Shown: positions 1-11,960, numbered from the stretch's first letter. The stretch: DNA of 64,000 bases from Emmonsiellopsis sp. PD_33 (GCA_032988165.1 JANTQF010000065.1:79581-143580), one strand, 5' to 3'. Translations and numbers: made by a program. The notes: a model not told the origin generated them from the letters alone.

Positions 1-169
1 ATCATAAAATACTTATAATGCAGCCGGTCGCCACGGTTTGTACCAAATCTGATCATTGATATTTTCGAAGACCATAACAAATTCTTTTGTCTGCGCTCTA
101 GTGGCGTTTTGTCGGTTGTTTGTTGTGTTTCTCTTCCCAAGCCGCGTTGTCCGAGAAAGTCCTGCCAAT

Positions 170-1111
170 ATGGTATCCGCGCGGGAAATTCTTGACATTG
201 TCATTGTCGCCTATTACATTCCCGCACTTGGCACCTCGCTGTTCGTAGCGCTAAAACATGGCTTCAGCAAAGAGATCGGTTTCATTTATCTCGCCATCCT
301 GTCACTCGTACGGGAGATTGGTGCCATTTGTGGTATAGTCAACTTCCACCAACCTTCGACGGGGCTTGCCAAAACCTCGATCATCACAAGCAGTGTTGGG
401 TTGTCACCTCTGATTTTGGCAATGGCTGCGATGTTGCAAAGAGTGTAAGTCACAGCAATTCGGCACAGCTCGACGGAACAGCTTCTGACGATATATTTTG
501 ACAGGAACAAGGGAATGTCCTCTGGAAAGGGTATTTCGGACCGCATATTCCAGGCCCTCCATCTTCCCCAGCTCGTCGCACTCATCCTTGGGATTATTGG
601 TGGAATGAAACAATTCGACGAAGATCCAGAAGTGCAGAAAACGGGACACAATTTGTCCAGGGCCTCGATTATCATTTTCTTTGTGATATTAGTTGTCCAA
701 TCTCTGATTGCGGCCGTTACCCTTCTACGATTGCGGTACGTCAGACCAGAAGAAAGGAAAATGGTCTACATCGTCGGCGCCAGTATTCCTTTCCTCTTCG
801 TCCGCATACTGTACGCCCTCATTTCCAGCTTCAGCAACGATCACGACACTTTCAACCAAATATCGCCGTCAAATAAAGCAGTGTTGGTGCAGGCTTGCAT
901 GGCCATTCTCGAGGAATTCGTCGTGGTGGCTTTATATCTCTTCGCTGGCATTGCAACTCCGGGAAGAGAGATCGAGCGAAAACACAGCCCTCTGCTCAAT
1001 CATGATGACCATGTCGAAATCGGGCATGTTCAAGGAAATAAAGGCACGTCGTATAGCGCAGGTTATCGCCACCCAAGTCACCAACCATACGAACCATATC
1101 GGAATAATTGA
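170..1111 (+). CDS. DUF7702-type seven-helix membrane protein
   Basis: Two exons, 170-444 and 505-1111, give 293 residues. The intron starts GTAAGT and ends ACAG, and joining restores one frame across a valine codon. The start is the ATG at 170, because the following residues (MVSAREILDIV) match the usual beginning of this fungal family; an in-frame ATG at 56 would add an unlikely N-terminus. The protein is a series of about seven hydrophobic segments followed by a hydrophilic tail of about 50 residues rich in His, Ser and Tyr. The family is common in ascomycetes and has no established function; I recognise it by overall pattern only. It is transcribed in the same direction as SEC24, 0.8 kb downstream. 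Confidence 0.8.
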
Positions 1112-1902
1112 GCAGGCCCGGAATTCATAAAAACGGGCCCAAATCGAATGTTTGATGGGAATTTAAGGGAATAGAGGTCAGGCGTTATAGGCGTATGGCC
1201 GGATGATACGGCCTGGAGGGGTGGCTATTAGTTTATCGGATGTAATTAAGTTAATATTGAAATGAGAAATGAATCGAAAGAGAAAATGGAGGTCATATTG
1301 ACGCTTATGTAATAACAAGTGATCTATATCACGTGATATATGCTCGTTTGCTTATGTCAGCTCTTCCGACCACTCCCTCAAAAAATGAAGAAATCCCCGC
1401 CGTCGGAGGCACAAGGAATAGCAATAATCAATTAAAATATTGACACTGTCCACCGTGCTAGGCCCCTCCGCAGCCTGACCTCTACATCTGGCCTCTGTGG
1501 TTGTGCTGGGCGCTGTGGTAAACACGCCAAACAAGCCAAACACTGCGGCTAAAGGCCACCGTACATCATACCAGGGCACCTCAACCTCAACTTTCCGGCT
1601 TTGCTGTCCAAGACCACCGCACTCATCCACCCCACGGCCATTTCGTCGCAGTCTGCGCATCCAACCCCGACACCCGCACCTGATACATGCTACAATCAAT
1701 GTCCTTGCTGCAGATCTGGAACTGTTAAAACCGTACGGAACCCAATACCCCTCGCGCCCCATCCCTGATAAGCTTGGACTGACAACATATAGCGATCCAC
1801 TAGACCTCCCCCGTCCCGCGCATACCCCCCATTCTCCCCCAAACAGTTCCTTAAACTTGGCCGCAACTCTTCCGCCCCCGCGTTCCCTTCTATACGTTTC
1901 TA
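1112..1902. other. Intergenic region and SEC24 leader
   Basis: There is no gene here. The first half is the AT-rich 3' side of the membrane-protein gene. The second half (about 1500-1900) is pyrimidine-rich, as expected for the promoter and leader of SEC24. Long open frames on both strands in this part are low-complexity shadows. Confidence 0.6.
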
Positions 1903-4827
1903 ATGGCGGCACCGCAAGGAGGGTACCCTCCCGGAGGTCACCCTCAAGATGGATACCCCCAGCAACAGGAATGCGAATATGTGGAGGACCAGCCCGGAGC
2001 TGCGGACCCCCCAACCCAGCCCGGAGCGCCAGCTGCGGGACCCGCCCATGGTGGCAGGAAGAAGCGAGCCTACGCTGGGCAGGCTTATGAGTTTGGAGCT
2101 GGTCCCAACTCCGCTCTAGGCGGTCAGCTTCCAGCCGGAGGAGCCTATGGCGGATATCCCGCACCGCAGCAACCTGGTTACCAAACAGTATATGGAGCAG
2201 AAGCAACCCCCATGGTCCCTCAAGCGGCTGGCCAGCCCCAGCCTGTCGCCGTCGGGGGTTATCAACCGCCAACTGAAGGGTACCCGACACAGCCTGCAGC
2301 TGGCATTAGCCAGGTGACGCAGCAAATGGGGCAGATGAGCATGGCCGGCCAGCCGGCAGCACAACCGATTGCAGCACAAAGAGGCCTCCCACTTAACCAG
2401 CTATATCCTACGGACCTACTCACGCAGCCGTTCAATGTTGCGGAGCTTGATTATCCCCCACCCCCAATTGTGTTGCCGCCTAACGTGAGTACCGGATGCA
2501 CCATAGATATTGAGATTCTAAAGCTGACTTGCACCAGACCAGCGTCACACCTTCACCAACAGCGAACTGCCCGCCCAAATACGTGCGCTCTACTTTGAAT
2601 GCCGTCCCAACCACGCACTCTCTCCTCAAGAAGTCTCGTCTCCCATTTGCACTGGTCATCCAGCCTTACGCGTCCCTTCACGATTCCGAAGATCCTGTCC
2701 CAATTGTTTCGGACCAAGTAATATCTCGATGCCGACGATGCCGCTCCTACATAAATCCATTTGTGACCTTCCTGGATCATGGTCATCGCTGGCGCTGCAA
2801 CATGTGCAATCTTACAAACGACGTTCCCCAGGCGTTCGATTGGGATGCCGCGTCGCAGAAAGCTCTCGATAGATGGCAACGGCCTGATCTTAACCATTCT
2901 GTCGTGGAGTTCGTAGCTCCTCAAGAATATATGGTCCGCCCTCCGCAACCTCTCGTTTACTTGTTTTTGATTGATGTTAGCTATGCATCAGTTACTAGTG
3001 GCCTACTGGCTACCAGCGCACGTTGTATCCGCGAAAGCCTTGATAGAATACCGAATGCGGATCGACGAACCAGACTTGGTTTTATCGCGGTAGATTCCAG
3101 CCTTCATTACTTCACGATACCAAGAGATGGCTCCGAAAATTCCGATCCCAGTATGCTTGTCGTCAGCGATCTGGATGAGCCTTTCCTCCCCATCCCCGGA
3201 GATCTCTTGGTCACACTTACAGAATGCCGAGAGAATATTGAGTTGTTCCTAGACAAACTGCAAGAAATGTTCCAGAATACTCAAAACAACGGGTCATGCA
3301 TGGGTTCTGCTCTTCGGGCTGGCCATAAACTTATTGGACCTGTTGGCGGAAAGATGACCGTGCTGACGGCGTCACTCCCGAATATGGGTTTCGGAAGCCT
3401 TGAAATGAGAGAGGACAAAAAGGTCCTTGGAACGAGTAAGGAAAGTACCTTGCTTCAGACTGGTAACAGCTTCTATAAGAGTTTTGCTGTCGAGTGTTCC
3501 AAGCAGCAAATTTCTGTGGATATGTTCCTGTTTTCTTCGCAGTATCAGGACGTGGCATCCTTAAGCAATCTTCCAAGGTACACTGGTGGCCAAACATACT
3601 TCTACCCTGGCTGGAATGCAGCCCGGAGCGAAGATGCCATCAAGTTTGCCAAGGAGTTTTCGGACTACCTTTCGGCAGAAATCGGGCTGGAAGCTGTCTT
3701 GCGTGTGCGAGCTACCACTGGCTTAAGAATGAACACATTCTACGGCAACTTCTTCAACAGGAGCTCGGATCTCTGCGCCTTCCCTGCGTTCCCTCGCGAT
3801 CAAGCATATGTTGTTGAGGTTGCTATTGACGAAACCGTCACAAAGCCAGTCATTTGTTTGCAAACTGCCGTCCTCCACACCACCTGTAATGGAGAGCGAA
3901 GGATCAGGGTTCTTACCCTGGCTCTACCCACAACACAGTCGCTACCAGATGTTTATGCTTCCGCAGACCAGACCGCCATAACCACGTACTTCAGCCATAA
4001 GGCAGTTGAGCGTACCCTTGGCAGTGGCCTGGAACAAGCTCGTGATGCACTCCAGGCCAAGATCATAGAGCTTTTGTCAACATACAGAAAGGATGTCGCA
4101 GGCGGAAGCGTTGGTGGAGGAGGATTGCAGTTCCCCGCCAATTTGCGCGGATTGCCCGTTCTATTCCTTGCGCTAATGAAGAATGTAAGAATAATCTTGT
4201 TCCCCACAGCAAACTCACTGAGACCTCCGAACTAATCAAAATTATCAATAGCTTGGCCTCCGAAAATCTGCTCAAATCCCCACTGATATGCGATCAGCTG
4301 CCCTTTGCCTTCTTTCCACCCTACCTCTTCCCCTTCTGATCCAGTATATCTACCCCAAGCTCTACTCTCTCCATGATATGCCTGATGATGCCGGAGTCCC
4401 CGACGAGAAAACCGGCGAAATTATTCTGCCACCCCCACACAACCTCTCTTCTGAACGCCTCGTGCCATACGGCCTCTACCTCATCGACGACGGCCAAACC
4501 CAATTCCTCTGGGTTGGTCGCGACGCTGTCCCCCAACTCCTCTTGGACGTCTTCGGAGTCTCCGACAAGATGCAGTTAAAGGTTGGCAAGCAGTTCTTGC
4601 CCGAGCTGGAGAACGACTTCAACGAGCGCGTCCGCGCCGTCGTGCAGAAGAGCCGGGACAAGCAGGCTCGCGGCGTTGGTAGTATCGTGGTGCCGCAGCT
4701 CTATGTTGTTAAGGAGGACGGAGAGCCTGGGCTGCGGTTGTGGGCTCAGACTATGCTTGTTGAGGATCGTGCAGATCAGGGAGTCAGTCTCCAACAGTGG
4801 ATGGGATCGTTGAGGGAGAAGGTATGA
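1903..4827 (+). CDS. sec24: COPII coat cargo-adaptor subunit Sec24
   Basis: Sec24 binds cargo signals and pairs with Sec23 in the COPII coat that buds vesicles from the ER. Three exons, 1903-2484, 2538-4184 and 4252-4827, give 934 residues, the usual size. The N-terminal ~170 residues are Pro/Gln/Gly-rich and disordered, as in the family. A zinc finger follows with C259, C262, C281 and C284. Trunk, beta-barrel and helical regions come next, and a gelsolin-like fold lies near the C-terminus. The first splice joins N194 to T195 in the family context PPNTSVTPSP. The second joins at LALMKN/LGLRKS. The last exon could be longer: GTATGA at 4822 and an AG at 5030 would replace the final valine by about ten residues. 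Confidence 0.95.
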
Positions 4828-5570
4828 CCTTGCCTTTGGAATCTTGAAAAAAATTTCTCCCTTTTTTTTTGAAAGTTTTCCTTTTCTCGGTCTTGACCCT
4901 GATCTTTTCTCGCCTGTGCGCGAGGTCGCTGTTTTTGAGAGCCACACGAGCACATATTTCATGTTTTTCTTCAAATGCCCCTGTTCTTGTTTTGATTGTA
5001 TTCCCGTTTTTTGTCTGCCTTTTTTCTATAGTTGATTCTCTTCGCGCAGCTAACGGGTGAAACGTGATATTTTAAACAGATTATCCAGTAACAAGATTAG
5101 AAAGATGGCCGTTTTTTTTTTAGTAGAGAAAATAACCCCCCCATCTTTCCCTCCCTAAATTCAATAGGCTAATTAATTCAAATCATATGTGTCCTCTTTG
5201 AAATAAGAATATATATATTTTTTTGTTATTCTCTCTTAACTATCTAATTTCTTCTCGGTAGTACGCTTAACTTCATCTCTCCATCTAAACTCATATTAAG
5301 CCCTATTCATAAATGTCAGGCACTATGGTCACACTTCTTACCATGTAGCTAGGGTTTCATCCTCCAACAATAAAATGAATAAATGATGATTATTTCCTAT
5401 CTTTACTATCTGCATGCTAGCCAGTAATAGAAGTAAAGAGAAAATAATAAATATATAAATACTAGTATATATGTCGTTGACAATATCTGGTGAGTGCAAT
5501 TCTCTCATGGAAAACGGGAAAATATGTGCCACGTCAACTAAATAGATCATCAGCACCAGTAATGACGCAT
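4828..5570. other. AT-rich intergenic region downstream of SEC24
   Basis: This stretch has T-rich runs, a short C run near 5140 and AT-rich filler. It holds the SEC24 3' UTR or, alternatively, a last small SEC24 exon at about 5031-5060. I see no other gene. Confidence 0.6.
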
Positions 5571-6045
5571 CTATTTACTGTCTGAATGGTTAGGGTGAAA
5601 TCTTTTGACGATGCATTGCAATTTCTCACCAGCGCTACGTCTTTTCTGGAGGTATCTAGCCTGCTCCTCAGGCTTGAGGCTGGCGAGACGGGTATATCCC
5701 CCGCTGCTTGTATCTCCGAAAGCCTTGTCATTGACAGCCCTGGCGAGGACGCTGGGGAGGGTGGGCGGTCGCGGGTCCTCTGCGCCTTGGACTCTCCAGA
5801 TCATTGTACCGGACCAAGAGAACACATAGATAGTCAAAAACAATCTGTCATGGATATAGTCCCCACCACCCGATACTAGTCACCAGCACTGCGCAGAAGC
5901 GTGGACCATCCATTATTTACCTCCAGAGTCTCCTCCTTTGGCGCCCTCCTCTAGGCTCTATGGACCTGGAGGCACTCCTGTGCGTGCTCCGGACCAATCC
6001 CAGGACACCCAAAACAGCGGCAATAATTGCAATCCGATTCGTCAT
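5571..6045 (-). other. Possible small gene or relic with hydrophobic N-terminus
   Basis: Reading the minus strand from an ATG at 6045, the frame begins with a signal-like segment (MTNRIAIIAAVLGVLGLV) and a basic stretch. It stops at a TAA inside a GTAAAT that could be an intron donor. A second open frame of about 90 residues ends at 5571. Joining the two as one two-exon gene is my inference. I do not recognise the protein, and its place at the edge of a decayed region makes a relic equally likely. Confidence 0.25.
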
Positions 6046-6600
6046 TTTTCCTGTTCAGAAAAATATATTAATTTGGGGGGGTTGGGGAGAGAAAAGAAGT
6101 GAAGAGGATGAGGAAGAAAACAAAATCAATACAAAATGAATAGAGCCAGAGGCCATAATGGAAAGTGCCATCTCTTGCACGAGTGCAGGGAGCATCTTCC
6201 AAACCTCCCATTCTTCTTCTTTTTGCAAGAAAGTATCAAGAGAACCTTGGAAGGATGGGTTGGCCCCTGAATATCTATCTGCGTTAGGAGTTTCCGGGCA
6301 GAATTCTGCTTCTTCCATATGCTCTAAGCATCAAACGCCGCTTTTGCAGAAGGGATATATGGCTGTATCTCTCAAATCCATTCATGCCCTGGTCCTGATC
6401 CCAAACAGAATCTTGTGATTCCCCGCTCACCTGCTTGCGCTGCACGCCCAAGCCACGGCTCCGCTGGCATATATGTCTTTGTCTTGTGGAAAAAGGAATG
6501 TAATGTAATGGACGCATTCTGAAGATAATATCTTCCCAAATATCTGGTATATCATGTCCCCATCAATACACTCCCCGATCTAGGGGTCAGAAAGCGTGGA

Positions 6601-6819
6601 AGCGCGAGGAAACGGGATCTCTGTGATCCATTGTAGAAAGAAGAACCCCTTGACAATTCCGTCTGCCACACTGTGGTCGAGGCGCCCGTTATAGAAGAGC
6701 GGAGTCTGAAAAACGGGGGGTAACTGGTAGAAATCGCCGCATAATAGGACACTGAGGCCCCCAAAACGCTGATCCCTCTCGGGGAATATATACCGGCATG
6801 CCTGATCGATCCAGGAGAG
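6601..6819 (-). pseudogene. PIF1-type helicase fragment
   Basis: One minus-strand frame of about 73 codons reads LSWIDQACRYIF, then FGGLSVLLCGDFYQLPPV and PLFYNGR. The run GDFYQLPPV is the hallmark helicase motif III of PIF1-like helicases, including the helicase half of fungal Helitrons, and the preceding FGGLSVLLC fits its usual flank. Upstream on the same strand the frame breaks by a small indel just before LSWIDQ, and no Walker A motif was found by eye. It is a remnant, not a working gene. Whether it came from a Helitron or from a host-like PIF1 gene cannot be told from this piece. Confidence 0.7.
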
Positions 6820-8133
6820 TTGCCGTAGACCGACTCATTGCCTATATGTATAGGCCCAGTTGGTAGTAGATGATATGTGTAGCAAGCATGAATAAGCCTT
6901 GAAATCCACAAGGCCGCTTTCAAATTCTTTCGGTGCCGTTGCAAGAGGCCGAGCGGAAGGGACATCATCAGTTAGCCCTTGGAGAGATTAGATGTTGCTC
7001 TCTTTGAGAAGATTGAAGAATATCCTGCTCCTATAACCGCTCCAATCGATAGCCAGGGTGGAATCTCTCTTGATTAGAATGGTGGTAATAATATTTGCTG
7101 TGTTGGACAGACTTGATGAGAGAATTGAAATAATAAATGCAGACCGTGACCGTAACAGGGAAGATGGGAAGCGCCCACCTCTCGTGGCAGGACGTAGTTA
7201 GCGTGTGTGTTCATGCGACAATCGGTAACCATTGGTTGCTGATTGTGGCTGTTCTTCCGGTATACCTGCTGGGCATATAAAAACAAGAACTTTGATTCGT
7301 CAATAAAGTGATCAAAGATGTGATCGATGCCGTAGCCCGGGTCGCCCTTCGCATCCTAGAGTAAAGAGTGGCTGTCTTGTCAGCAACGGTGGTTAGATCC
7401 AATTGAGGATTGAAAACATAATCTGATAGTGACACTATGTTAGTTGGTAGATGCAATCAAGACGATGGAATTGACTGATTTCCTGTGAAGTGGGCAGGTG
7501 AAATGTCAAAGAAATGGTGATTTCTTCATTTATGTTGTAGGTTTAACCTATGCAGCCTATTTGTAGACTCCCAAGAAGCACCAATATTGGCTGCTATGAC
7601 TGTTGCTGTCACTCAGCTGGAGTCAGACAAGTATACAGGCATTGAATATTGATTTTTGCAATGACTAGAATCGGTCACGAACGCCTGTGGTGCAGGAATG
7701 ACACCAAAACTGCAGCCTTCAACCCCTGAATGAATTGGCTCTGTATACCGTTTGGCAAGGTAGTAGGTTTGTGTGTCTCTGTTACGTTGCCTAATCTAGG
7801 GTCCGTAACGCGTCGCGGTGGTGTGCCGTCTATGGTCATTCCTATCATTGTCTTAATAGGGCGAGGTTCGACAAGGTTCGGCGGATTTTCCGGGGCGTTG
7901 CCTTCAAAATCCCATCCGAGGTCAGGGCTGAGACGTATTTTCCGTTGTGCGTAACCATTCTCAAATCTTGAAGATATTGTAGTCATCCAAGGGGTGAATT
8001 CTAACGGCCCATTCCAACGGTCATATCGTCAGTAGAACCCTGATTTATGAACGAGCGCACCAGTGGAAGGGACTAAATGTGCCGCAAGTTTTGTAAATTC
8101 CCCTTCGCGCTCGTCGAATGCAGAAAACTCGAG
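6820..8133. other. Non-coding stretch inside the relic region
   Basis: Open frames here are short and mutually shadowing. A minus-strand frame at 7675-7986 (103 codons, Pro- and Arg-rich) may be a further piece of the unidentified protein at 8134-8544, but I cannot connect them. I found no RNA gene or repeat. Confidence 0.4.
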
Positions 8134-8544
8134 CTAACCCATACGATGTTGGACGGGTGCATTGGCGCCGTCACAATTTAACGATATAACATGTGGGATA
8201 TGTGGCATCGTGATACGCGCATCACCCGCCTTGCATGGGACGGTGGTCCATCGGGTTTGGAAGTCGCTGAGATCCTCGTCTGTAAGCATCGGTGGGCCGA
8301 CATCCTGCACTTTTCCCCCATTCGAAAAACCCTTTTCGCGTAGTCGCGCATTCCATTCTTCGGTATGATGGTGCATCCCTGGCACGATGGTCGTACAGTT
8401 CATATGGTTCTCATCGGTGAGACTGACATAATACACCAGTCCAGTGAATTTGGGCTGGTATGTGGTTCTATACTTATCATAAGCTTTTAATGCTTTAATG
8501 AGCTTAGCATCCTCCTTTTCAGCCTGAGTAGGATTATTATCCAT
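8134..8544 (-). pseudogene. Unidentified protein fragment
   Basis: An open frame of 136 codons on the minus strand. It has a charged N-terminal helix, then a segment with PGMHHHTEEWNARLR and near its end AGDARITMPHIPH. The spacing of small, acidic and His residues loosely recalls the C-terminal half of double-stranded beta-helix dioxygenase-like fungal proteins, but this is a weak impression and I assign no function. Flanking minus-strand frames (8568-8762 and 7675-7986) may have belonged to the same gene before stops and frameshifts. Confidence 0.3.
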
Positions 8545-8802
8545 AGATCTAAGGATAACAGTTGATTCTAGATGGACTTGATCGTTGCCTCACTGGCCTC
8601 TAGATACTTGACCACTTTGTCGTGCTCTTGACCGGTCGGCTTATCAAACCTTCCACGCAGGGGATTGGTGTTGCCATGGTTGTGCTGTTGAGCGCGACGG
8701 TGTCCTTGCTGGTGGACCCTTGACTTAAAAGGTGTGCTCTGCACGCTCCCTATGTCCGTCAAGATAAGATCCTCGGTACTTTATTTCGTGTGGAGATCAC
8801 TA

Positions 8803-8985
8803 AATGATCGAGCATCCTCGGGACCGTAACAAGTGGGCGTATCCGTAGAAATCGCTTGTCTTATTGAGCAGTGGCGTCGCAGAAATTACCCACAAGAAGT
8901 CCGGTTGCAACAACTTGACCGCGCGCGAGATTCCAGAAGAAGGATGCAATGGCCTTCATCGACCATAACACAATAGACAAGTCCG
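8803..8985 (-). pseudogene. SNF2-type helicase fragment
   Basis: Two minus-strand frames, offset by a frameshift near 8935, carry successive SNF2-family motifs. First comes a Walker B box reading VMVDEGH (codons near 8956-8980). Then comes LLQPDFLWVISATPLLN, with the SATP motif, followed by KTSDFYGYAHLL. Known SNF2-family helicases carry a DE-H box followed by a TATP/SATP motif in this order, so the assignment is fairly secure. The Walker A region was not found, and the frame runs into stops below 8803. It is a broken remnant. Frames at 9064-9364 on the same strand may be upstream parts. Confidence 0.65.
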
Positions 8986-9339
8986 GGAAACTTAGAGCGA
9001 CAGGTCGCAATATATTTATCATAGGCCGTAGTCTCTTCTGCCAATACACAATGTGGCAGTCACTTATTCTCCCAGCACAGTGTCGCTGGTGTTGCTTCTG
9101 TCCACATCTCCCCACCATGATTGTTTGGATGACACTCTTGTTTTTCCAGATTGGCCATATCTCCGGACTGTCTTCGTTGATGGTATCCATGGATTGTCCG
9201 AGCTTGTCTGTCTGCATCTTCTTTTTTGCCATTCTGAAAGCAGACACAACGCTAGCCGCAGAATAAGGCGCAGGAACGGCCAGCCGAAGAAAGGAAAACC
9301 TCAGAGAATGACGACGGCGACAAAGATATGGATGACGAG

Positions 9340-9649
9340 CCACAGAAACCCCGACAGCCACCACTAGTCTGGGGCACCTTGACAGTAATGACCACCCTTT
9401 ACTTTACCAGCAGACCTCTGGATCCACCATCTAGCATCTCTGTCAGGGGCAATATGCCCCTAACTTTCGTGTCTCCACAACTCGGGTTGGCCATTTGCCA
9501 GTCCTTCCAGAAGGAAGATTTCGTGGTATTAGGGCCCAGTCTGGCTCCTTGTGTTCAATATTTGCAGAGCCAAAACTCTCGAGATATGTATTGAATCTCA
9601 TACTTGGCCGCCCGGAAGAGACATGGGAGAATGATTGAGTTGAGCACAC
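9340..9649 (-). pseudogene. PD-(D/E)XK-like protein fragment
   Basis: The minus strand reads FNTYLESFGSANIEHKEPDW, then ALIPRNLPSGRTGKWPTRVV and E. After a frameshift near 9450 comes DARWWIQRSAGKVK, and after another shift VVITVKV. This order (acidic PD, WP-x-VVE, then an aromatic pair and a short beta strand) matches a large fungal family of small PD-(D/E)XK-like proteins that often sit near mobile DNA. The reading frame is broken at least twice, so this is a relic. The family link rests on pattern recall, not on a search. Confidence 0.55.
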
Positions 9650-10060
9650 CCGTAGTCTTCGCTGACGAGTGTCAAGGTATCCCGCCGCCGCATCCCTGGG
9701 AGTAGCTGCATTGCGCCAGCATACTCGGGCTTGTCCGATACATCCTCAAAGCGATTTAACTGCGCAGCCGCGTCGATTAACTCCGCGGCCGCTGCATATG
9801 CACCAACGGGGACCTACACGACACTTAGCACCTGGTTTTCTGTTTCGAATCAACTGCGGGGAAACTCACTGTCTCGCAACGGCGATGGTACTGTGCGCAC
9901 CAGGAGCACCGAGTCGCGCGCGGACCCTCAGGAGGGTAGCAAAACGCCTCCATACCGGCTTCGGTGGTCAGGCGGCGAACACACTCCCCACACCACTTCA
10001 ACGAGCGCAGGCCCTCGACCGACCTCTCCCAGCGCTTCTCCTCCTCTCAAGATATCCCGT
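9650..10060 (-). pseudogene. Cys-rich protein fragment
   Basis: Minus-strand frame with a charged helical start (EEEKRWERSVEGLRSLKW), then C-x2-C and, about 20 residues later, CSWCAQYHRRCE. It looks like a compact metal-binding module found in many uncharacterised fungal proteins. After a short gap that could be a degenerate intron (GTGCTAAGT to GTAG near 9820) the frame continues as an Ala-rich helix and QLNRFEDVSDKPEYAG. A TGA lies upstream of the first helix, so the N-terminus is missing. The plus-strand open frames over the same bases are GC-rich shadows. Confidence 0.4.
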
Positions 10061-11135
10061 CGTTGGTTGTCGCCTGGCGAAAAGGGTATAATCTGCTCGG
10101 GGGATGTTCCGCATCCGTCTCGGTATAAACAGGAGGGTAGTATAAATTTGAGGCTTCAAGTTACCAGGCATAAAGCCCAAAACGTATTGATTTCGCCGTA
10201 GTGGTTCCTTTGAGTCCCGCGGGGTCCCTCATGAATTTTGTATATCATCACTTCCCCCTCCCCGAAGAGCCCCAGATCGATCTTGTCAGTAGTATTTTCT
10301 CCAAGTACCCAATGTGCAGTACCAGAGCGCCCCCCGCCCCCCCCTCCCCGATTGTTGATCGTCCAATATTGGCTTTCTTTTCAAGTAAGGCCCAACCTCA
10401 AAATGATGAATCTCGGGTAATGAGGTCAAAAAAAAAAAAAAAAGACAGCCACCAACCTCGCTGCATTCTCTTCACTTAAGCAAAATCACACTCATTTTTG
10501 GATCTACACGTAGCAGAATCACCACTACACCGACCCCAGCGGCCACCACCGCTTCCAACGCCGAGATGGCTGCGATAGTAGATATAGTGAAGGGTAGATT
10601 TCCTCCCAGAATGGCTTAAGGGGTACTCTCTTTATTAAGCAGTGCCATCCTGGCGGCAAGAGCCATGAATGCCTTTTTCATCCGTTCTCAATATCTCTGC
10701 GTCTTGGACTGAATGCTGGTATGTGTTAAATAGCGAAGATTAGTATGGGAGACAAAGTAGTTATCAGGGGATGACATCTTATAGTAGTCTTTTGGGTTTT
10801 CCTGCAGCCACTTTACGGCAGCTTCTAGGTCAATGTCTTTGGCCGCCTTATCAAACCAACCACAGATGGGAGAGTCGTTCGCTAGATTCCGCCCGCAGCA
10901 TGGATTTTTTGTAAAGTCAAGGTGGATCGAGGCCTGGAGCCCGGCAAGGCAGGATGATGACGCGAATTTGGTGACAAACCGATATCTGATGGAAGCCGGG
11001 AGAAGGAAGAGGATGACTTCTTTTTGAAGATGAAGATGTTAAAACGAAGCAGAAATCTAGATAAGGCTCGCAAGGTGACTATGTAAGTTTGGTGGGGGAA
11101 TCAAGTCAAATCGAGCCCGCGTCCTGCAGGGCGTG
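10061..11135. other. Non-coding stretch inside the relic region
   Basis: No protein or RNA gene was recognised. There is a C-rich run near 10330-10350 and a 15-base A run near 10428-10442. Open frames are under 95 codons and none resembles a known family. Confidence 0.4.
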
Positions 11136-11139
11136 GTCG

Positions 11140-11960
11140 GGGTAAATACCAACAGTCTTCTTCGGGACCATAACCTTTCCATCAGATGAGGTACTTGATC
11201 TTCACCCCACACTTCAACTTCTTCACTCACTTCACTAGTATCTTCTCAACCTCATATGACTTCCATTCCACAGTATTTCCTTCCATTGTTATTGGCCCTG
11301 GTGGCAGAGCTGTGCAGTTGAATGGGTCTTCCTCGCGGGGTGCAGGTTCTAGGTGGGCTATTGATACCACTAGGTGTATCTGGAAGTGCAGTGGCAACTC
11401 AAGGAGATATTCCAATCTTCCCAGGCCTCTTCCAGTATTTCCACGTAATGTCTGAGGTGGGCAAGAAATTCTGGGTCTTTTTAAATCTCAGAAGGGTTAA
11501 GTTGTGACTCATCCAGGGTAAGAGGTTTATTAGTTACCACTAACACCTTTAAGTATGTGCTGGATACAGTGAAAATTGAGGGCAAATTTCCTGCATGCCT
11601 GCAGTATTGGGGCATTATATCCCTTGCCAATCTGTAGCAGCACCTTATCCCCAACTGTAAAGAACTTGGGCTTATGTTTCTCATCATATTGTTTCTTCAT
11701 ATATACTGCAGCAGTGTGTAGGAATTCATGGGTGTCCAGGCGGGTAGGTAAATCCTGGTTGGCTGTCTTGTGAATTGCCTGACTTAGGAGGAGGGGCGTC
11801 CGTAGTGCCTGTCCATACATATACTGGTGTGGTGATGTACCCGTCGCTGATGCGGTCACACTGTTAAACAATGCCTGCAGGGATAGGGCGAAGTCTTCCC
11901 ATTGTTTTGGATTGTCCATGGCCGCAATTCTGTGGCGCAGTGCAATCACCTCGAGCTGTC
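11140..11960 (-). mobile_element. Ty3/gypsy chromovirus relic: integrase C-terminus and chromodomain
   Basis: On the minus strand, 11949-11530 encodes the integrase tail: WEDFALSLQALFNSVTAS, SPHQYMYGQALRTPLLL and YDEKHKPKFFTVGDKVLL, the classic post-catalytic region. After a frameshift, 11415-11227 gives VVSIAHLEPAP and DPFNCTAL, the linker before a chromodomain. The next piece (about 11200-11146) reads KYLI, a TGA stop, then WKGYGPEEDCWY, the chromodomain core. That order (integrase, GPY-like tail, linker, chromodomain) is that of a chromovirus. The catalytic core, reverse transcriptase and LTRs were not found. The stop in the chromodomain and the frameshift show it is dead. Confidence 0.75.

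Noticed and set aside
1352..2290. 312-codon minus-strand frame
   Set aside because: Antisense of the SEC24 leader and Gln/Pro-rich first exon; composition explains its length.
9731..10201. 156-codon plus-strand frame
   Set aside because: GC-rich, low-complexity Ser/Thr/Pro composition, and it lies antisense to the Cys-rich minus-strand frame that shows a real C-x2-C pattern.
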